Shown: positions 1 to 8,955 of the stretch, piece by piece
Layout: each line of letters opens with the position of its first letter
Position numbering within the stretch: the first letter of the stretch is position 1
Assembly (NCBI RefSeq): GCF_029869215.1
Contig: NZ_JARWPM010000369.1
Span: forward strand, 28,995 to 92,994
Origin: Nocardia carnea
Lineage (GTDB): Bacteria; Actinomycetota; Actinomycetes; Mycobacteriales; Mycobacteriaceae
Length of the DNA stretch: 64,000 nucleotides
Reading direction: 5' to 3'
Position numbers and translations under genes: made by a program
The notes under the pieces: model-generated
Seen by the model: the letters and a program-made list of their open reading frames with translations, nothing else
Told to the model about the DNA's origin: nothing
Databases searched by the model: none

Positions 1-2
1 TC

Positions 3-500
3 CCGCCCGGAGGGGAGATCGCGATCCCGAACGATCCGTCGAACCAAGCGCGGGCATTGTTCGTCCTCGAAGCGGCGGGCCTGGTGAAGCTGTCCTCGGA
101 CACCCGCGCGCCGTCGCCGGCCGATATCGACCGGAATGCGTCCAAGGTGAAAGTGACACCGGTCGATGCCGCACAGACCGCACTGTCGCTGGAATCGGTG
201 GACGGGTCGATCATCAACAACACCTTCCTGGAACGGTCGGGTGTCGACCCGCTCTCCGCGCTCTACAAGGACGACCCGTCGAGCCCCGGCGCCGAACCGT
301 ATATCAACGCCTTCGTCACCCGCGCCGAGGACAAGGACAACGCGACCTATCAGCGTCTCGTGGAGATCTGGCACGACCCCGAGGTCCAGCAGGCGGTCGC
401 CGATTCCTCCAAGGGCACCGCGGTGCAGGTGCGGCGCACCGGAGCGGAACTCGCCCCGATCCTGCAGCGGGTTCAGCAGACCATCCGTGACGGGCGGTGA
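3..500 (+). CDS. metQ: MetQ-like substrate-binding lipoprotein, C-terminal part (5' end outside window)
   Basis: The frame is open from the window edge, so the signal peptide and N-terminal lobe are missing. The visible 165 residues have the NlpA/MetQ pattern: an early IPNDPSNQARAL segment, a central region with SVDGSIINNTFLE, and a late segment containing INAFVTR before a helical tail. Proteins of this family bind methionine or a related amino acid outside the membrane and deliver it to MetI/MetN. The stop codon overlaps the GTG start of the ATPase gene (GTGA), so translation is probably coupled. The exact ligand cannot be read from the sequence. Confidence 0.85.
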   Translation, partial: PPGGEIAIPNDPSNQARALFVLEAAGLVKLSSDTRAPSPADIDRNASKVKVTPVDAAQTALSLESVDGSIINNTFLERSGVDPLSALYKDDPSSPGAEPYINAFVTRAEDKDNATYQRLVEIWHDPEVQQAVADSSKGTAVQVRRTGAELAPILQRVQQTIRDGR

Positions 501-1501
501 GCTCCACCCCTGCCGTCGAATTCCGGTCGGTGACCAAGGTTTTCCGCACGGGCAAACAAGAGCAGACCGCGCTGGCGGATATCGATCTGCGGATCGAACA
601 GGGCGAGATCTTCGGCGTGATCGGCTATTCCGGTGCCGGTAAGAGCACCCTCGTGCGATTGATCAATGCCTTGGAGAAGCCGACGAGCGGCACCATCGAG
701 ATCGCCGGCTCGCCGATCACCGGGGTTTCCGAGGCGCGGGTGCGCCGGTTACGCCGCGATATCGGCATGGTGTTCCAGCAGTTCAACCTCTTCCGCTCGC
801 GCACCGCCGCCGGCAATATCGAGTACCCGCTGAAGGTGGCCGGCTGGCCGCGGGCGAAGCGAAAGGAGCGGCTGGCCGAACTGCTGGAATTCGTCGGCCT
901 GTCCGATAAGGCGCGTAGCTACCCCGACCAGTTGTCCGGCGGTCAGAAGCAGCGGGTGGGGATCGCCCGCGCGCTGGCCACCTCCCCCTCGCTGCTCCTG
1001 GCCGACGAGGCCACCTCGGCGCTCGACCCCGAGACCACCGGCGAGGTGCTGCGCCTGCTGCGCAAAATCAATACCGAACTCGGTGTCACCATCGTGGTCA
1101 TCACCCACGAAATGGATGTGATCCGCGCGGTCGCGGACCGGGTCGCGGTGCTGGCCGAGGGCCGGATCGTGGAGCTGGCAAAGACGTTCGACGTCTTCGC
1201 GGCCCCGCAGTCCGCCCCCACCCGATCGTTCGTCGATACCGTCCTGCACAACCGGCCGGCGCCGGACGAACTACGCCGGCTCGAGGAACTGCACCGGGGC
1301 CGGCTGGTGACCGTCGATATCGACGACGCCCGCGGTATCGGCCCCGCGCTCACCACCGCGGCGCAGTCCGGGGTTCGGTTCGAAGTGGTCTACGGCGGAG
1401 TGAGCACATTGCAGGACAAGACATTCGGCAGTGTCACGCTCGCCCTCGACGGCCCGGACGACGCCGTCGAAAAGGTCATCACCCAGCTGGGGCAACGGTA
1501 G
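497..1501 (+). CDS. metN: Methionine-type ABC transporter ATP-binding protein with NIL domain
   Basis: This 334-residue protein is the ATPase of the importer and energises uptake from the cytoplasmic face. Walker A is GYSGAGKST (residues 43-51), the signature is LSGGQ (146-150) and Walker B is LLLADE (166-171). The last 80 or so residues match the NIL domain that in MetN binds methionine and inhibits transport. The GTG start overlaps the preceding TGA by three bases, and the permease gene starts 13 bases after the stop, so metQ-metN-metI form an operon. The NIL domain is what separates MetN from other polar amino acid ATPases. Confidence 0.93.
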   Translation: MSSTPAVEFRSVTKVFRTGKQEQTALADIDLRIEQGEIFGVIGYSGAGKSTLVRLINALEKPTSGTIEIAGSPITGVSEARVRRLRRDIGMVFQQFNLFRSRTAAGNIEYPLKVAGWPRAKRKERLAELLEFVGLSDKARSYPDQLSGGQKQRVGIARALATSPSLLLADEATSALDPETTGEVLRLLRKINTELGVTIVVITHEMDVIRAVADRVAVLAEGRIVELAKTFDVFAAPQSAPTRSFVDTVLHNRPAPDELRRLEELHRGRLVTVDIDDARGIGPALTTAAQSGVRFEVVYGGVSTLQDKTFGSVTLALDGPDDAVEKVITQLGQR

Positions 1502-1513
1502 CGAGGACACCGG

Positions 1514-2176
1514 ATGGACACCGACTGGGACAAACTGCGCCCGCTGCTCACCGAGGCGATCGGCACCACCGTCTACCTCGTCCTGCTCACCTTCGTGGTG
1601 GGCGGCATCATCGGCCTGTTCCTGGGCACCGCGCTCTACACCACCCGCAAGGGTGGTCTGCTCGCCAACGCCCCGATCAATTGGCTGCTGAACGTGACCG
1701 TCAATATCGTGCGGCCGATCCCGTTCATCATCCTGCTCGCCGCCCTGGGTCCGGTGACACTGGAGGTGGTCGGCACCACCATCGGCACCGAGGCCGCCGC
1801 CTTCGTGATGATCGTGGCCGCCTCGTTCGCCATCGCCCGGATCGTCGAACAGAACCTGGTCACCGTGGACCCCGGGGTGATCGAAGCGGCCCGCGCCATG
1901 GGCGCCGGACCGCTGCGGATCATCATCACCCTGCTCATCCCGGAAGCCCTGGGCCCCTTGATCCTCGGATACACCTTCATCGTCATCGCCATCGTGGACA
2001 TGTCCGCGATGGCGGGCACGGTCGGCGGCGGCGGCCTCGGCGATTTCGCCCTCGTCTACGGCTACCAGCGCTTCGACTGGGAGGTCACCCTGGACGCCAC
2101 CCTGCTCATCATCGCCGGTGTGCAGGGCATCCAGTTCCTCGGCAACTGGCTGGCCCGCAAGGTCCTGCGCCGCTGA
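1514..2176 (+). CDS. metI: Methionine-type ABC transporter permease
   Basis: The 220-residue integral membrane protein has about five hydrophobic segments. It carries a cytoplasmic EAA-type loop (EAARAMGAGPLRIIITLLIPEA, near residues 118-139) that docks on MetN. Length and order fit MetI. It lies directly downstream of metN with the same orientation, and a convergent gene follows, so it is the last gene of the operon. Transport of D- or L-methionine is inferred from the family and the NIL-type ATPase. Confidence 0.92.
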   Translation: MDTDWDKLRPLLTEAIGTTVYLVLLTFVVGGIIGLFLGTALYTTRKGGLLANAPINWLLNVTVNIVRPIPFIILLAALGPVTLEVVGTTIGTEAAAFVMIVAASFAIARIVEQNLVTVDPGVIEAARAMGAGPLRIIITLLIPEALGPLILGYTFIVIAIVDMSAMAGTVGGGGLGDFALVYGYQRFDWEVTLDATLLIIAGVQGIQFLGNWLARKVLRR

Positions 2177-2232
2177 ACCCGATTACCGAAGAACGGAGGC
2201 GTCCGTGAAAGCATCCGCCGAATGCGGGATAC

Positions 2233-2700
2233 CTACGGCGTTTCGACGACCTGGGTGCCGTCGGCGAAACGGTCGTGCCAGCCCTGTTTGGTGGAACTGG
2301 AACTCACGGTGACGGCGATGCCGAGGGCAGCGGCGAACCAGAGCACACCGCCGAGGCAGGGAATCAGGTTCAGCAACATATAGGCGTTGCGGAACGCGGA
2401 TTGCCTCAGGCTGGGCTTGGGCGCCCCGCCCGCACCGTTGACGTGCAGGCCCAGCAGTTTCTTACCGGGCGTGGAACCGGTGGTGACCTCGAATCCGAGG
2501 AAGTACAGGAAGCCGAAACCGGCACCGGGGAGGATGGAAACCCATCCCGGAACGTGGGCGGATCTGTTCAACAGCCAGAACAGGATCGCCCCGACGACAG
2601 CGGCGACGATCCAGTCGACGAAGCGGGCCGCGGCGCGTTTACCCAGGCCGCCCGGGGTTACCGTGGTTCCGGAATAGGGATCGAATCCGGCCGTACTCAT
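2233..2700 (-). CDS. RDD family membrane protein
   Basis: The 155-residue protein has an RDD-type opening (KRAAARFVDWIVAA, near residues 20-33), a second hydrophobic stretch near 50-70 and a third near 120-140. The segment with TPGKKLLGLHV is the usual RDD cytoplasmic loop. The family is widespread and mostly uncharacterised; some members are sodium/proton antiporters. The N-terminus (MSTAGFDPYSG) is short and polar. It lies 45 bases downstream of the terD-like gene on the same strand and may be co-transcribed with it. No specific function is claimed. Confidence 0.85.
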   Translation of the reverse strand: MSTAGFDPYSGTTVTPGGLGKRAAARFVDWIVAAVVGAILFWLLNRSAHVPGWVSILPGAGFGFLYFLGFEVTTGSTPGKKLLGLHVNGAGGAPKPSLRQSAFRNAYMLLNLIPCLGGVLWFAAALGIAVTVSSSSTKQGWHDRFADGTQVVETP

Positions 2701-2745
2701 CGTGCTCCTGTTCGTAACGGGGATGGCGCAGGTATCTCGGCGACC

Positions 2746-3321
2746 TCACAGGTTCACGCCGTAGTCGCGGGCGATTCCGGCCAGCCCGGAGGCGTACCCC
2801 TGGCCGATCGCGCGGAACTTCCATTCCGCACCGTGGCGGTAGAGCTCACCGAAAACCATGGCGGTCTCGGTCGAGGCGTCTTCGCTCAGGTCGTAACGGG
2901 CCAGTTCCGAACCCGTCGTCCGGTCCACGACCCGGATGAACGCATTGCGCACCTGCCCGAACGACTGCTGCCGGGCGTTCGCGTCATGGATCGAGACGGG
3001 GAAGAAGATGCTGGTGATCGTGGGCGGCGTGGCAGCCAGATCGACATTGATCACCTCGTCGTCGCCCTCGCCTTCACCGGTGAGGTTGTCGCCGGTGTGC
3101 TCGATACTGCCCTCGGGGGAACGCAGATTGTTGTAGAACACGAAATGCCGGTCCGAGACGACCTTGTGATCCGGTCCGGTCGCCAGGGCGCTGGCATCCA
3201 GGTCGAACTCGGCCCCCGTGGTGGACCGCACATCCCAGCCCAGACCGACCGCCACCGCGGTCAGATTCGGGGCCTGTTTCGACAGCGATACATTGCCGCC
3301 CTTGGCGAGGGTCACGCCCAT
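2746..3321 (-). CDS. TerD family stress protein
   Basis: The 191-residue protein matches TerD from end to end: MGVTLAKGGNVSLSK at the start, a GLGWDVR segment, EFDLDASA, VFYNNLRSPEGSI, and an acidic GEGEGDDEVINVDL stretch like the calcium-binding sites of TerD. TerD domains bind calcium and are tied to tellurite and general stress resistance. A GGAG ribosome site precedes the ATG. There is no terC, terB or terZ partner in the window, so tellurite resistance should not be assumed. Confidence 0.9.
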   Translation of the reverse strand: MGVTLAKGGNVSLSKQAPNLTAVAVGLGWDVRSTTGAEFDLDASALATGPDHKVVSDRHFVFYNNLRSPEGSIEHTGDNLTGEGEGDDEVINVDLAATPPTITSIFFPVSIHDANARQQSFGQVRNAFIRVVDRTTGSELARYDLSEDASTETAMVFGELYRHGAEWKFRAIGQGYASGLAGIARDYGVNL

Positions 3322-3534
3322 CCCGCAATACTCCTTCTCTCCTGCTGTTTCCCGGCGCCCGGAAACGCGTGCGCCCGAGCCGGCCCGGCGCCACGGCGAT
3401 CCCGGGTCGCGGCCATGGTGCCCGACGCAGGCTTAAGCCAGCATTAACGACGGTTCGGCCCGCAGCCGCCGCGAGGGCGGTACGAGCGGACAGCAGTCAC
3501 GGTCGCGGTGGTGGCCGTATTCATACTGGGTGGC

Positions 3535-4209
3535 GTGCGCATATTGGTGGTCGATGACGAGATCCGTTTCGCCGACGGGCTCCGGCGCGGCTTGCAGGCC
3601 GAGGGCTTCGCCGTCGATCTGGCATACAACGCGACCGACGGCTTGTGGCGGGCGCGGGAGGTCCGCTACGACGCGCTGGTGCTGGACGTGATGATGCCGG
3701 GTATGAGCGGATACGCCGTGTGCCGGACCTTGCGGGACGAGCGGAACTGGACACCGATCCTCATGCTCACCGCCAAGGACGGTGAATGGGACCAGGTGGA
3801 AGGTCTCGACACCGGCGCCGACGACTATGTGATCAAACCCGCCGATTTCCCGGTACTCGTGGCCCGGCTGCGGGCCCTGATCCGGCGCGGACGTCCGGAA
3901 CGCCCGACCGCCCTGCAAGTGGGTAGTCTGCGTCTCGACCCGGCCACCCGCGAGGTTCGGCGCGGCGATACTCCGGTGCGGCTGACGGCCCGGGAATTCG
4001 CGATCCTGGCGTTCTTCGCCCGCGAACCGGGCGTGATCCGGTCCAAAAGCGAGATTCTGGCCGGAGTCTGGCACGGCGAGTTCGACGGCGATTCGAATAT
4101 CGTCGAGGTGTACATCGCGCATCTGCGAGCCAAGATCGACAAACCGTTCGGCGTCGACACCATCCGCACGATCCGCGGCGCGGGATACCGGCTGATGCCC
4201 GATGCCTAG
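3535..4209 (+). CDS. OmpR-family response regulator
   Basis: A receiver domain (residues 1-115) is followed by a winged-helix DNA-binding domain. VRILVVDDE opens the protein, D51 in LVLDVMMPG is the phosphoryl acceptor, and K101 or so lies in the conserved VIKPAD turn. The effector domain runs from about 125 to the end with LTAREFAIL and RTIRGAGYRL. GTG at 3535 is chosen because it gives the usual four-residue lead to the first beta strand; GTG codons at 3508 and 3511 would add nine or eight unusual residues. The stop overlaps the kinase ATG, so the pair is a two-component system. The signal is unknown. Confidence 0.9.
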   Translation: MRILVVDDEIRFADGLRRGLQAEGFAVDLAYNATDGLWRAREVRYDALVLDVMMPGMSGYAVCRTLRDERNWTPILMLTAKDGEWDQVEGLDTGADDYVIKPADFPVLVARLRALIRRGRPERPTALQVGSLRLDPATREVRRGDTPVRLTAREFAILAFFAREPGVIRSKSEILAGVWHGEFDGDSNIVEVYIAHLRAKIDKPFGVDTIRTIRGAGYRLMPDA

Positions 4210-5542
4210 TCTCGGTCTGCCCTCGCTACGGGTACGGATCACGGTGACGACCACGGCTGTCGTCCTGGCGGTCCTGGCGGTCGGCGCGGTGAGTTTCCTG
4301 CTGCTGTTCCGCCATACGCTGGTCACGGCGCATTCGAACGCGGCCGATATCCAGGCCGACCAGATCGCCGCGGACGCCCAGCACCGGCTCGGCGCCGGCG
4401 CGGACACGGCGTTGCTACCGGTGTCGGAGGTCGACAACGTGATCGTCCAGCTCCAGCAGGACGGTCGCGTGATCACCACGGCCGAGGGTGACTCCGCGAC
4501 CGGCCCGGTACTGCCGGTGCCGTCCGCGGAACGCTTCGCCCTCGACGGCACCGACTATGTCGTGCATTCGGCGCCGATCACACTCGCGTCGGGCGCGGTG
4601 CAGTCCGTTGTGGTCGCGCGCTCCCTCGCGGACGCCGATGACGCGGTGCGCTCGGCGGCCCTCTTGCTGGCCGTCGCGGTGCCCGCTGTCAGCGCATTCG
4701 TCGCGGGGTTGATGTGGGCGGTGGTCGGCCGCTCGCTGCGGCCGGTGGAGCGCATCCGTCTCGATGTCGAGTCCCTCGGCGAGGACCTCTCCCGGCGTGT
4801 GGCTCCGCCCGCCGGGAACGACGAGGTCGCCCGGCTGGCCGCGACCATGAATCGGATGCTCGACCGCCTCGAGGCCGCACACCGGGCCCAGCAGCGGTTC
4901 GTCTCCGACGCCTCGCACGAACTGCGCTCACCGGTGGCCGCCATCCGGCAGCACGCACAGGTCGCGCGGCACCACCCCGGCGCGACCGATCTCGCGTCGC
5001 TGGCCGAGGTCGTGGACAGCGAGGCGGCCCGGCTACACGATTTGGTGGACGATCTCCTGCTGCTGGCCCGGCTGGGTGAAGGCACCGGCCACCACTGCGG
5101 CGAAGTCGATCTCGACGATATCGTGCTCGCCGAAGCGGCCCGGCTGCGCCGGCTCGGCGTCACCACCGACACCGCGGCCGTGGGGCCGGCCCGGGTTTTC
5201 GCCGACGAACGGCTCCTCGCCCGGGCCGTGCGCAACGCCACCGACAACGCGCGCCGCCACGCGCGCAGTCGCGTCGACTTCACGCTGCGCTGCACGAACG
5301 GACAGGTGGTGCTGTGGGTCGACGACGATGGCGACGGTATCCCCGAACACGACCGTGACCGGCTGTTCCGCCGATTCGAACGCCGCGACGACAACCGCAG
5401 CCGCACCCACGGCGGCGCCGGACTGGGCCTGGCCATCATCGCCGAAGCCGCCCGCAACACCGCCGGCAGCGCGCGGCTGTCGAGTTCGCCCCGCGGTGGC
5501 GCCCGGCTCGAGATCAACCTGCCGGAGCACGCCGACAACTGA
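4202..5542 (+). CDS. Two-component sensor histidine kinase
   Basis: The 446-residue membrane kinase partners with the preceding regulator. A membrane segment at about 14-37 and another at 151-175 bracket an extracytoplasmic sensor of about 110 residues. A HAMP region follows (about 176-228). The phosphorylated histidine is H239 in SDASHELRSP. The ATPase domain has the N box RNATDNARRHA, DDGDGIPEHD and HGGAGLGLAI. It belongs to the classical HisKA class. The sensor region gives no ligand clue. The ATG overlaps the response-regulator stop. Confidence 0.9.
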   Translation: MPSLGLPSLRVRITVTTTAVVLAVLAVGAVSFLLLFRHTLVTAHSNAADIQADQIAADAQHRLGAGADTALLPVSEVDNVIVQLQQDGRVITTAEGDSATGPVLPVPSAERFALDGTDYVVHSAPITLASGAVQSVVVARSLADADDAVRSAALLLAVAVPAVSAFVAGLMWAVVGRSLRPVERIRLDVESLGEDLSRRVAPPAGNDEVARLAATMNRMLDRLEAAHRAQQRFVSDASHELRSPVAAIRQHAQVARHHPGATDLASLAEVVDSEAARLHDLVDDLLLLARLGEGTGHHCGEVDLDDIVLAEAARLRRLGVTTDTAAVGPARVFADERLLARAVRNATDNARRHARSRVDFTLRCTNGQVVLWVDDDGDGIPEHDRDRLFRRFERRDDNRSRTHGGAGLGLAIIAEAARNTAGSARLSSSPRGGARLEINLPEHADN

Positions 5543-5814
5543 TCGGTCTGGATCGCACCGCGCCCGCGGGCATGAAAACACTCGACGTCAGCCGGTTCGG
5601 CCACTCCCCTCGGCACGTCGGCCCGGTGCTCGGCGATCGTGTCGCATGTGGCCGCACCGAGCGGTCTGTGGCCAGTTCTTCGCCCGGCGGACACGGGCCG
5701 ACGAGGGTGCGGCGGCATGTGCACAGATGAGCCGTGGTCTGGTAGGTCTGTCACCGACGAGGCGCAGGTCCCGCCGCGGTCGACCGGGCGGTAGCAACCT
5801 ATGGGCCGCTTGAC

Positions 5815-6240
5815 ATGGCCTTCAACTGCGTCGGCGCGCAGCCCGCCGATGCCGCCGGGGAGACGGCCGCCGACTTCGATCAGGTCGAACACAGTCGATC
5901 TGCGCGGGGTCTGGGCCGCGAGGAAGCAGAGCCGCGCCATATGCGCGCCCAGGGCTCGGGGGCGATCGTGAACTGTTCCTCTCGCGGTTGGCCTGGTCGG
6001 TCTGCCCGAGCGCAACGCGGTGTGCCCGGGCGTGGTCGAGACTCCGATGGTCGCCGGGATGCTGGCGGGTCAGGCCGAGGCGATGGCCGCGATCATCGAG
6101 CAGCAGCCCGTCGGCCGCCTGGGCCGCGCCGAGGAGGTCGCCGCGGCGGCGTTATGGCTGTGCAGCCCGGCGGCGAGTTTCGGCTCGGCACGGCGCTACC
6201 CGTCTACGGCGGGACGTGCCGGGTTCCCGAGCTGCGCCGG
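5815..6240 (+). pseudogene. Decayed short-chain dehydrogenase/reductase gene
   Basis: Three reading frames carry consecutive pieces of one SDR. Frame 1 begins at 5815 with FNCVGAQPADAAGETAADFD and reaches HMRAQGSGAIVNCSS. A different frame then reads GLVGLPER joined directly to NAVCPGVVETPMV and continues through QPVGRLGRAEEVAAAALWLCS. The end, LGTALPVYGGT, is back in frame 1. The Rossmann glycine motif is absent upstream, and the YxxxK segment between GLVGLPER and NAVCPG is deleted. At least two frameshifts, one internal deletion and a missing 5' end make this a relic. Confidence 0.8.
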
Positions 6241-6268
6241 GCTGAAATCTCAGCGTTCGAAGCTGGAG

Positions 6269-6943
6269 CTACCCGATGACTCCACAGGCGATCCGCGGCC
6301 CCGAGTCCCCGGTGCTCAGGGTTTCCGCGTCTGGGCCGGGTACGCCCCCGGCCTGGTACCGATTGGGGATGTTGGCGAAGTTGTCCGGGCCGGCATGCAG
6401 GATCACGGCTTTGCCCGTGATCTGGTCCACTGTGATCGAGTCGGTGGTGGTGACCAGCCGCCCGGTGCCGTCCTTGCCGACTTGTAAAGCGGTCATGTCT
6501 CCGGCGGCCGGATGATGTTCCGGCCCGTCGAGGTGCAGGTGTCCACCGGCGGAGAGGAAGTGACCGGGCGGACCCCCTGAGGGGGCGATGGAGTTGGGCT
6601 CGCATTTGCCGTACTGATGGATGTGCAGGCCGTGGAAGCCCGGGGTCAGGCCCTGCGCGTCGACAGTGAGCCGTACCTTGCCCCCGACAGTGGCGAAATG
6701 GGCGGTGCCGACCTGCCTCCCGGTGGGATCTCTCAACTCGACCTGTTCCGAGCCCTCGCGGTGCTGCCTTGGGGTCTCGGTGGTGGCCGAGTTGGTATTC
6801 CCCGCCGTCCAGACCGGTGGAGTTGTTCCCGGGACTTCGCTGGATTCTTGACTGTTGTTACAGGCGGCCACACCGAAAGCTGTGACCGCGAGCAGCGGGG
6901 CAATAGTCCGCTGCACAGGGCGATACGTCGCGCGGAGCGCCAT
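6269..6943 (-). CDS. sodC: Cu/Zn superoxide dismutase lipoprotein
   Basis: The protein dismutes superoxide outside the membrane. The ATG at 6943 follows an AAGGAAG ribosome site; an upstream in-frame ATG at 6973 would add ten residues in front of the signal sequence. A hydrophobic leader ends in FGVAAC, where the cysteine is the likely lipidation site. Metal ligands are visible in HGLHIHQYGKCEP and in GGHLHLDG, and the C-terminal GDSGPRIACGVI is the conserved SodC ending. Secreted SodC protects actinobacterial pathogens and soil species from external oxidative attack. Confidence 0.92.
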   Translation of the reverse strand: MALRATYRPVQRTIAPLLAVTAFGVAACNNSQESSEVPGTTPPVWTAGNTNSATTETPRQHREGSEQVELRDPTGRQVGTAHFATVGGKVRLTVDAQGLTPGFHGLHIHQYGKCEPNSIAPSGGPPGHFLSAGGHLHLDGPEHHPAAGDMTALQVGKDGTGRLVTTTDSITVDQITGKAVILHAGPDNFANIPNRYQAGGVPGPDAETLSTGDSGPRIACGVIG

Positions 6944-7312
6944 CGAAGAGCTTCCTTGTCGAGTTGATTGCACGTGCTGCCGGTGTCGCTCGAGCAGTAG
7001 TCACAGAAGCTGAGATGGAAAACGTTGCGTTGATGATAGTCGACTCTTCCGGAAGCCCCGTGACCTTTACGGCTCAGCGTGGCACGTCCTGTTGAGCTCG
7101 CAGCTCCTGCAGGGTTCTCCAGACCGCGCCCGGCCTGGGCAATCACCGTCATCTCGTCCCGCTTGGATCGGCGACAAGGATTCTGGCTGCCGATAGTAGG
7201 CGGATCGGTGTGCAACAAGATTTGTCAGGGATCCGATCCCACCCGCCGTTGTCGGGGCGTAGTCGGGCGCAATGTCTCCGGCGCAGGACGTGCACGGTGG
7301 TACCTTTCCCGC
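6944..7312. other. Intergenic gap between divergent sodC and acyltransferase genes
   Basis: No gene is supported here. The stretch must hold the promoters of the two divergent genes, but no clear paired -35 and -10 elements could be picked out. An in-frame extension of the acyltransferase frame to 7079 exists but has no domain similarity. Confidence 0.4.
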
Positions 7313-8710
7313 ATGGCGCCGATGAGGCAGCTCCGGCGGATGGTCGAGAAGACCCCTGCCTCCCGAGAACGATACATCGACCTGCTCCGCGCGATATCGA
7401 TCATCGCCGTGGTGCTCGGGCACTGGCTGGTGGTCGTGGTCGAGTACCGAAACGGGGAGCTGACCGGCCGCTCGGCCCTGCCTTACCTGCAATGGGCGCA
7501 TCCGGTCACGTGGCTGGTTCAGGTCGTGCCGATCTTCTTCCTCGTCGGCGGGTACGCCAACGCCGCCTCACTGGCCGCCAACCAGCGGGCGGGCGGGAGT
7601 GCGGGCGATTGGCTGGTCCATCGGGCGGCCCGGCTGGTACGCCCCTGCACCGCCTTTATCCTCGTGTTCGCGGCCGGCTCTTGGGGGGCGCGACTGCTGG
7701 GCGAGGACCCGCAGCGCATACGGCTGGTGGTGTGGACCGCGGCGATCTCTCTGTGGTTCCTGGCGGCCTACCTCATCATCGTCACCCTTGCCCCGGTGAT
7801 GTCGACGCTGCATCGCCGATTCGGTATCGCGGTGCCCGTGGTTCTAGTTGTGCTGGTCGCCGCGGGAGATTGGGCCAGGCTCTACGGCGACGAGGCCTGG
7901 GGCAATGGGAGCTTCGTGTTCGGGTGGATGGTGATGCACCAGATCGGCTACTTCTGGCGGGAGAACCGGCTACCCACCAGCCCGCGCACGCTGTGGGCGC
8001 TCGTCGTCGGCGGGCTGGCTGTCGTGCTGGTGCTCACCGTGCCGGGCCCCTATCCGGTGAGTATGATCAACGTGCCGGGAGAGCGGCTGCACAACATGTC
8101 GCCGCCGAGTCTGGCGCTGGTAGCGTTGTTCGTCGCTCAGCTCGGGCTCGCCCGGCTCGTACAACCGCCCGCTGAGCGATGGCTGCAACGTCGCCGGCCG
8201 TGGATGGCGGTTATCGCGGTCAATGCGGTCGCCCTCACCGTGCTGTTGTGGCATATGACAGCCGCACTGCTGATCGTGCTGGTTCTGCACCTCGCCGGGA
8301 TACTGCCGACCGAGACCGCCGGGACCACGGCGTGGTGGGCTTGGCGGCTGCCGTGGCTGTTCATGCTCACAGCGGCCCTCGCTGTACTGTTGGCGATCTT
8401 CGGGCGTGTCGAGTTCGCCGCCGCCCGACACCTACAACGGCGTCCTCGATGGATGCCCGAGCCGGTGGCCGCGGTACTGGCCCGCCCGACGCTGCGGCTG
8501 ATCCTGGCCTCTACCGGAATGGGCGCCGTCGCTGTCGGACTGCTGAACAACCAGCTGTACCCCGCCACCGAGCCGGCTCCTTTCGGCATTCCGACGTTCG
8601 GGTTGGTCTGTTACCTCGCCGGTGCACTCCTGCTACGGGTCCTGTACGCCGCATCTCCCATCACCCCCACTGCTTCGCCCACTCCGGACCCAACACCGGG
8701 CACGAGATAG
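7313..8710 (+). CDS. Acyltransferase-3 family integral membrane protein
   Basis: The protein has about ten membrane segments and starts with the acyltransferase-3 signature RYIDLLRAISIIAVVLGHW, in which the histidine is the presumed catalytic residue. The second conserved patch is VPIFFLVGGYAN. Members move acyl groups onto sugars, lipids or antibiotics at the membrane. ATG at 7313 is preferred over the longer open frame to 7079 because the family normally starts 20-30 residues before RYIDLLRA. The protein ends in a Pro/Thr-rich tail (TPTASPTPDPTPGTR). The acceptor is unknown, and neighbours give no biosynthetic context. Confidence 0.85.
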   Translation: MAPMRQLRRMVEKTPASRERYIDLLRAISIIAVVLGHWLVVVVEYRNGELTGRSALPYLQWAHPVTWLVQVVPIFFLVGGYANAASLAANQRAGGSAGDWLVHRAARLVRPCTAFILVFAAGSWGARLLGEDPQRIRLVVWTAAISLWFLAAYLIIVTLAPVMSTLHRRFGIAVPVVLVVLVAAGDWARLYGDEAWGNGSFVFGWMVMHQIGYFWRENRLPTSPRTLWALVVGGLAVVLVLTVPGPYPVSMINVPGERLHNMSPPSLALVALFVAQLGLARLVQPPAERWLQRRRPWMAVIAVNAVALTVLLWHMTAALLIVLVLHLAGILPTETAGTTAWWAWRLPWLFMLTAALAVLLAIFGRVEFAAARHLQRRPRWMPEPVAAVLARPTLRLILASTGMGAVAVGLLNNQLYPATEPAPFGIPTFGLVCYLAGALLLRVLYAASPITPTASPTPDPTPGTR

Positions 8711-8955
8711 CTTCCGCGTAGGACACCGCCGGACCATCACGCCATCTCAGTCACAACCTCTCACCCGAATAACAGATTACGGCCCTCACCTCGAGGGCTC
8801 ATAGTATTCGGGCCAGCGGCGGCGGTGGCCGATTTGGCTGGTGGATACGGGGGTCGTGGCTTTGATCCCGCACCGTAGCGACCGGCGGTGATATCGAGCG
8901 GGCCGCCGGCACCCGGGGGTCGCCGCGACCCTGTTCATGGGCGTGCCCGGGCCGG

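Noticed and set aside
2746..3321. Tellurite resistance operon
   Set aside because: Only a single TerD protein is present; no terC, terB or terZ is nearby.
2275..3447. A 390-residue plus-strand frame
   Set aside because: It is opposite the RDD and TerD genes, both of which have clear family matches.
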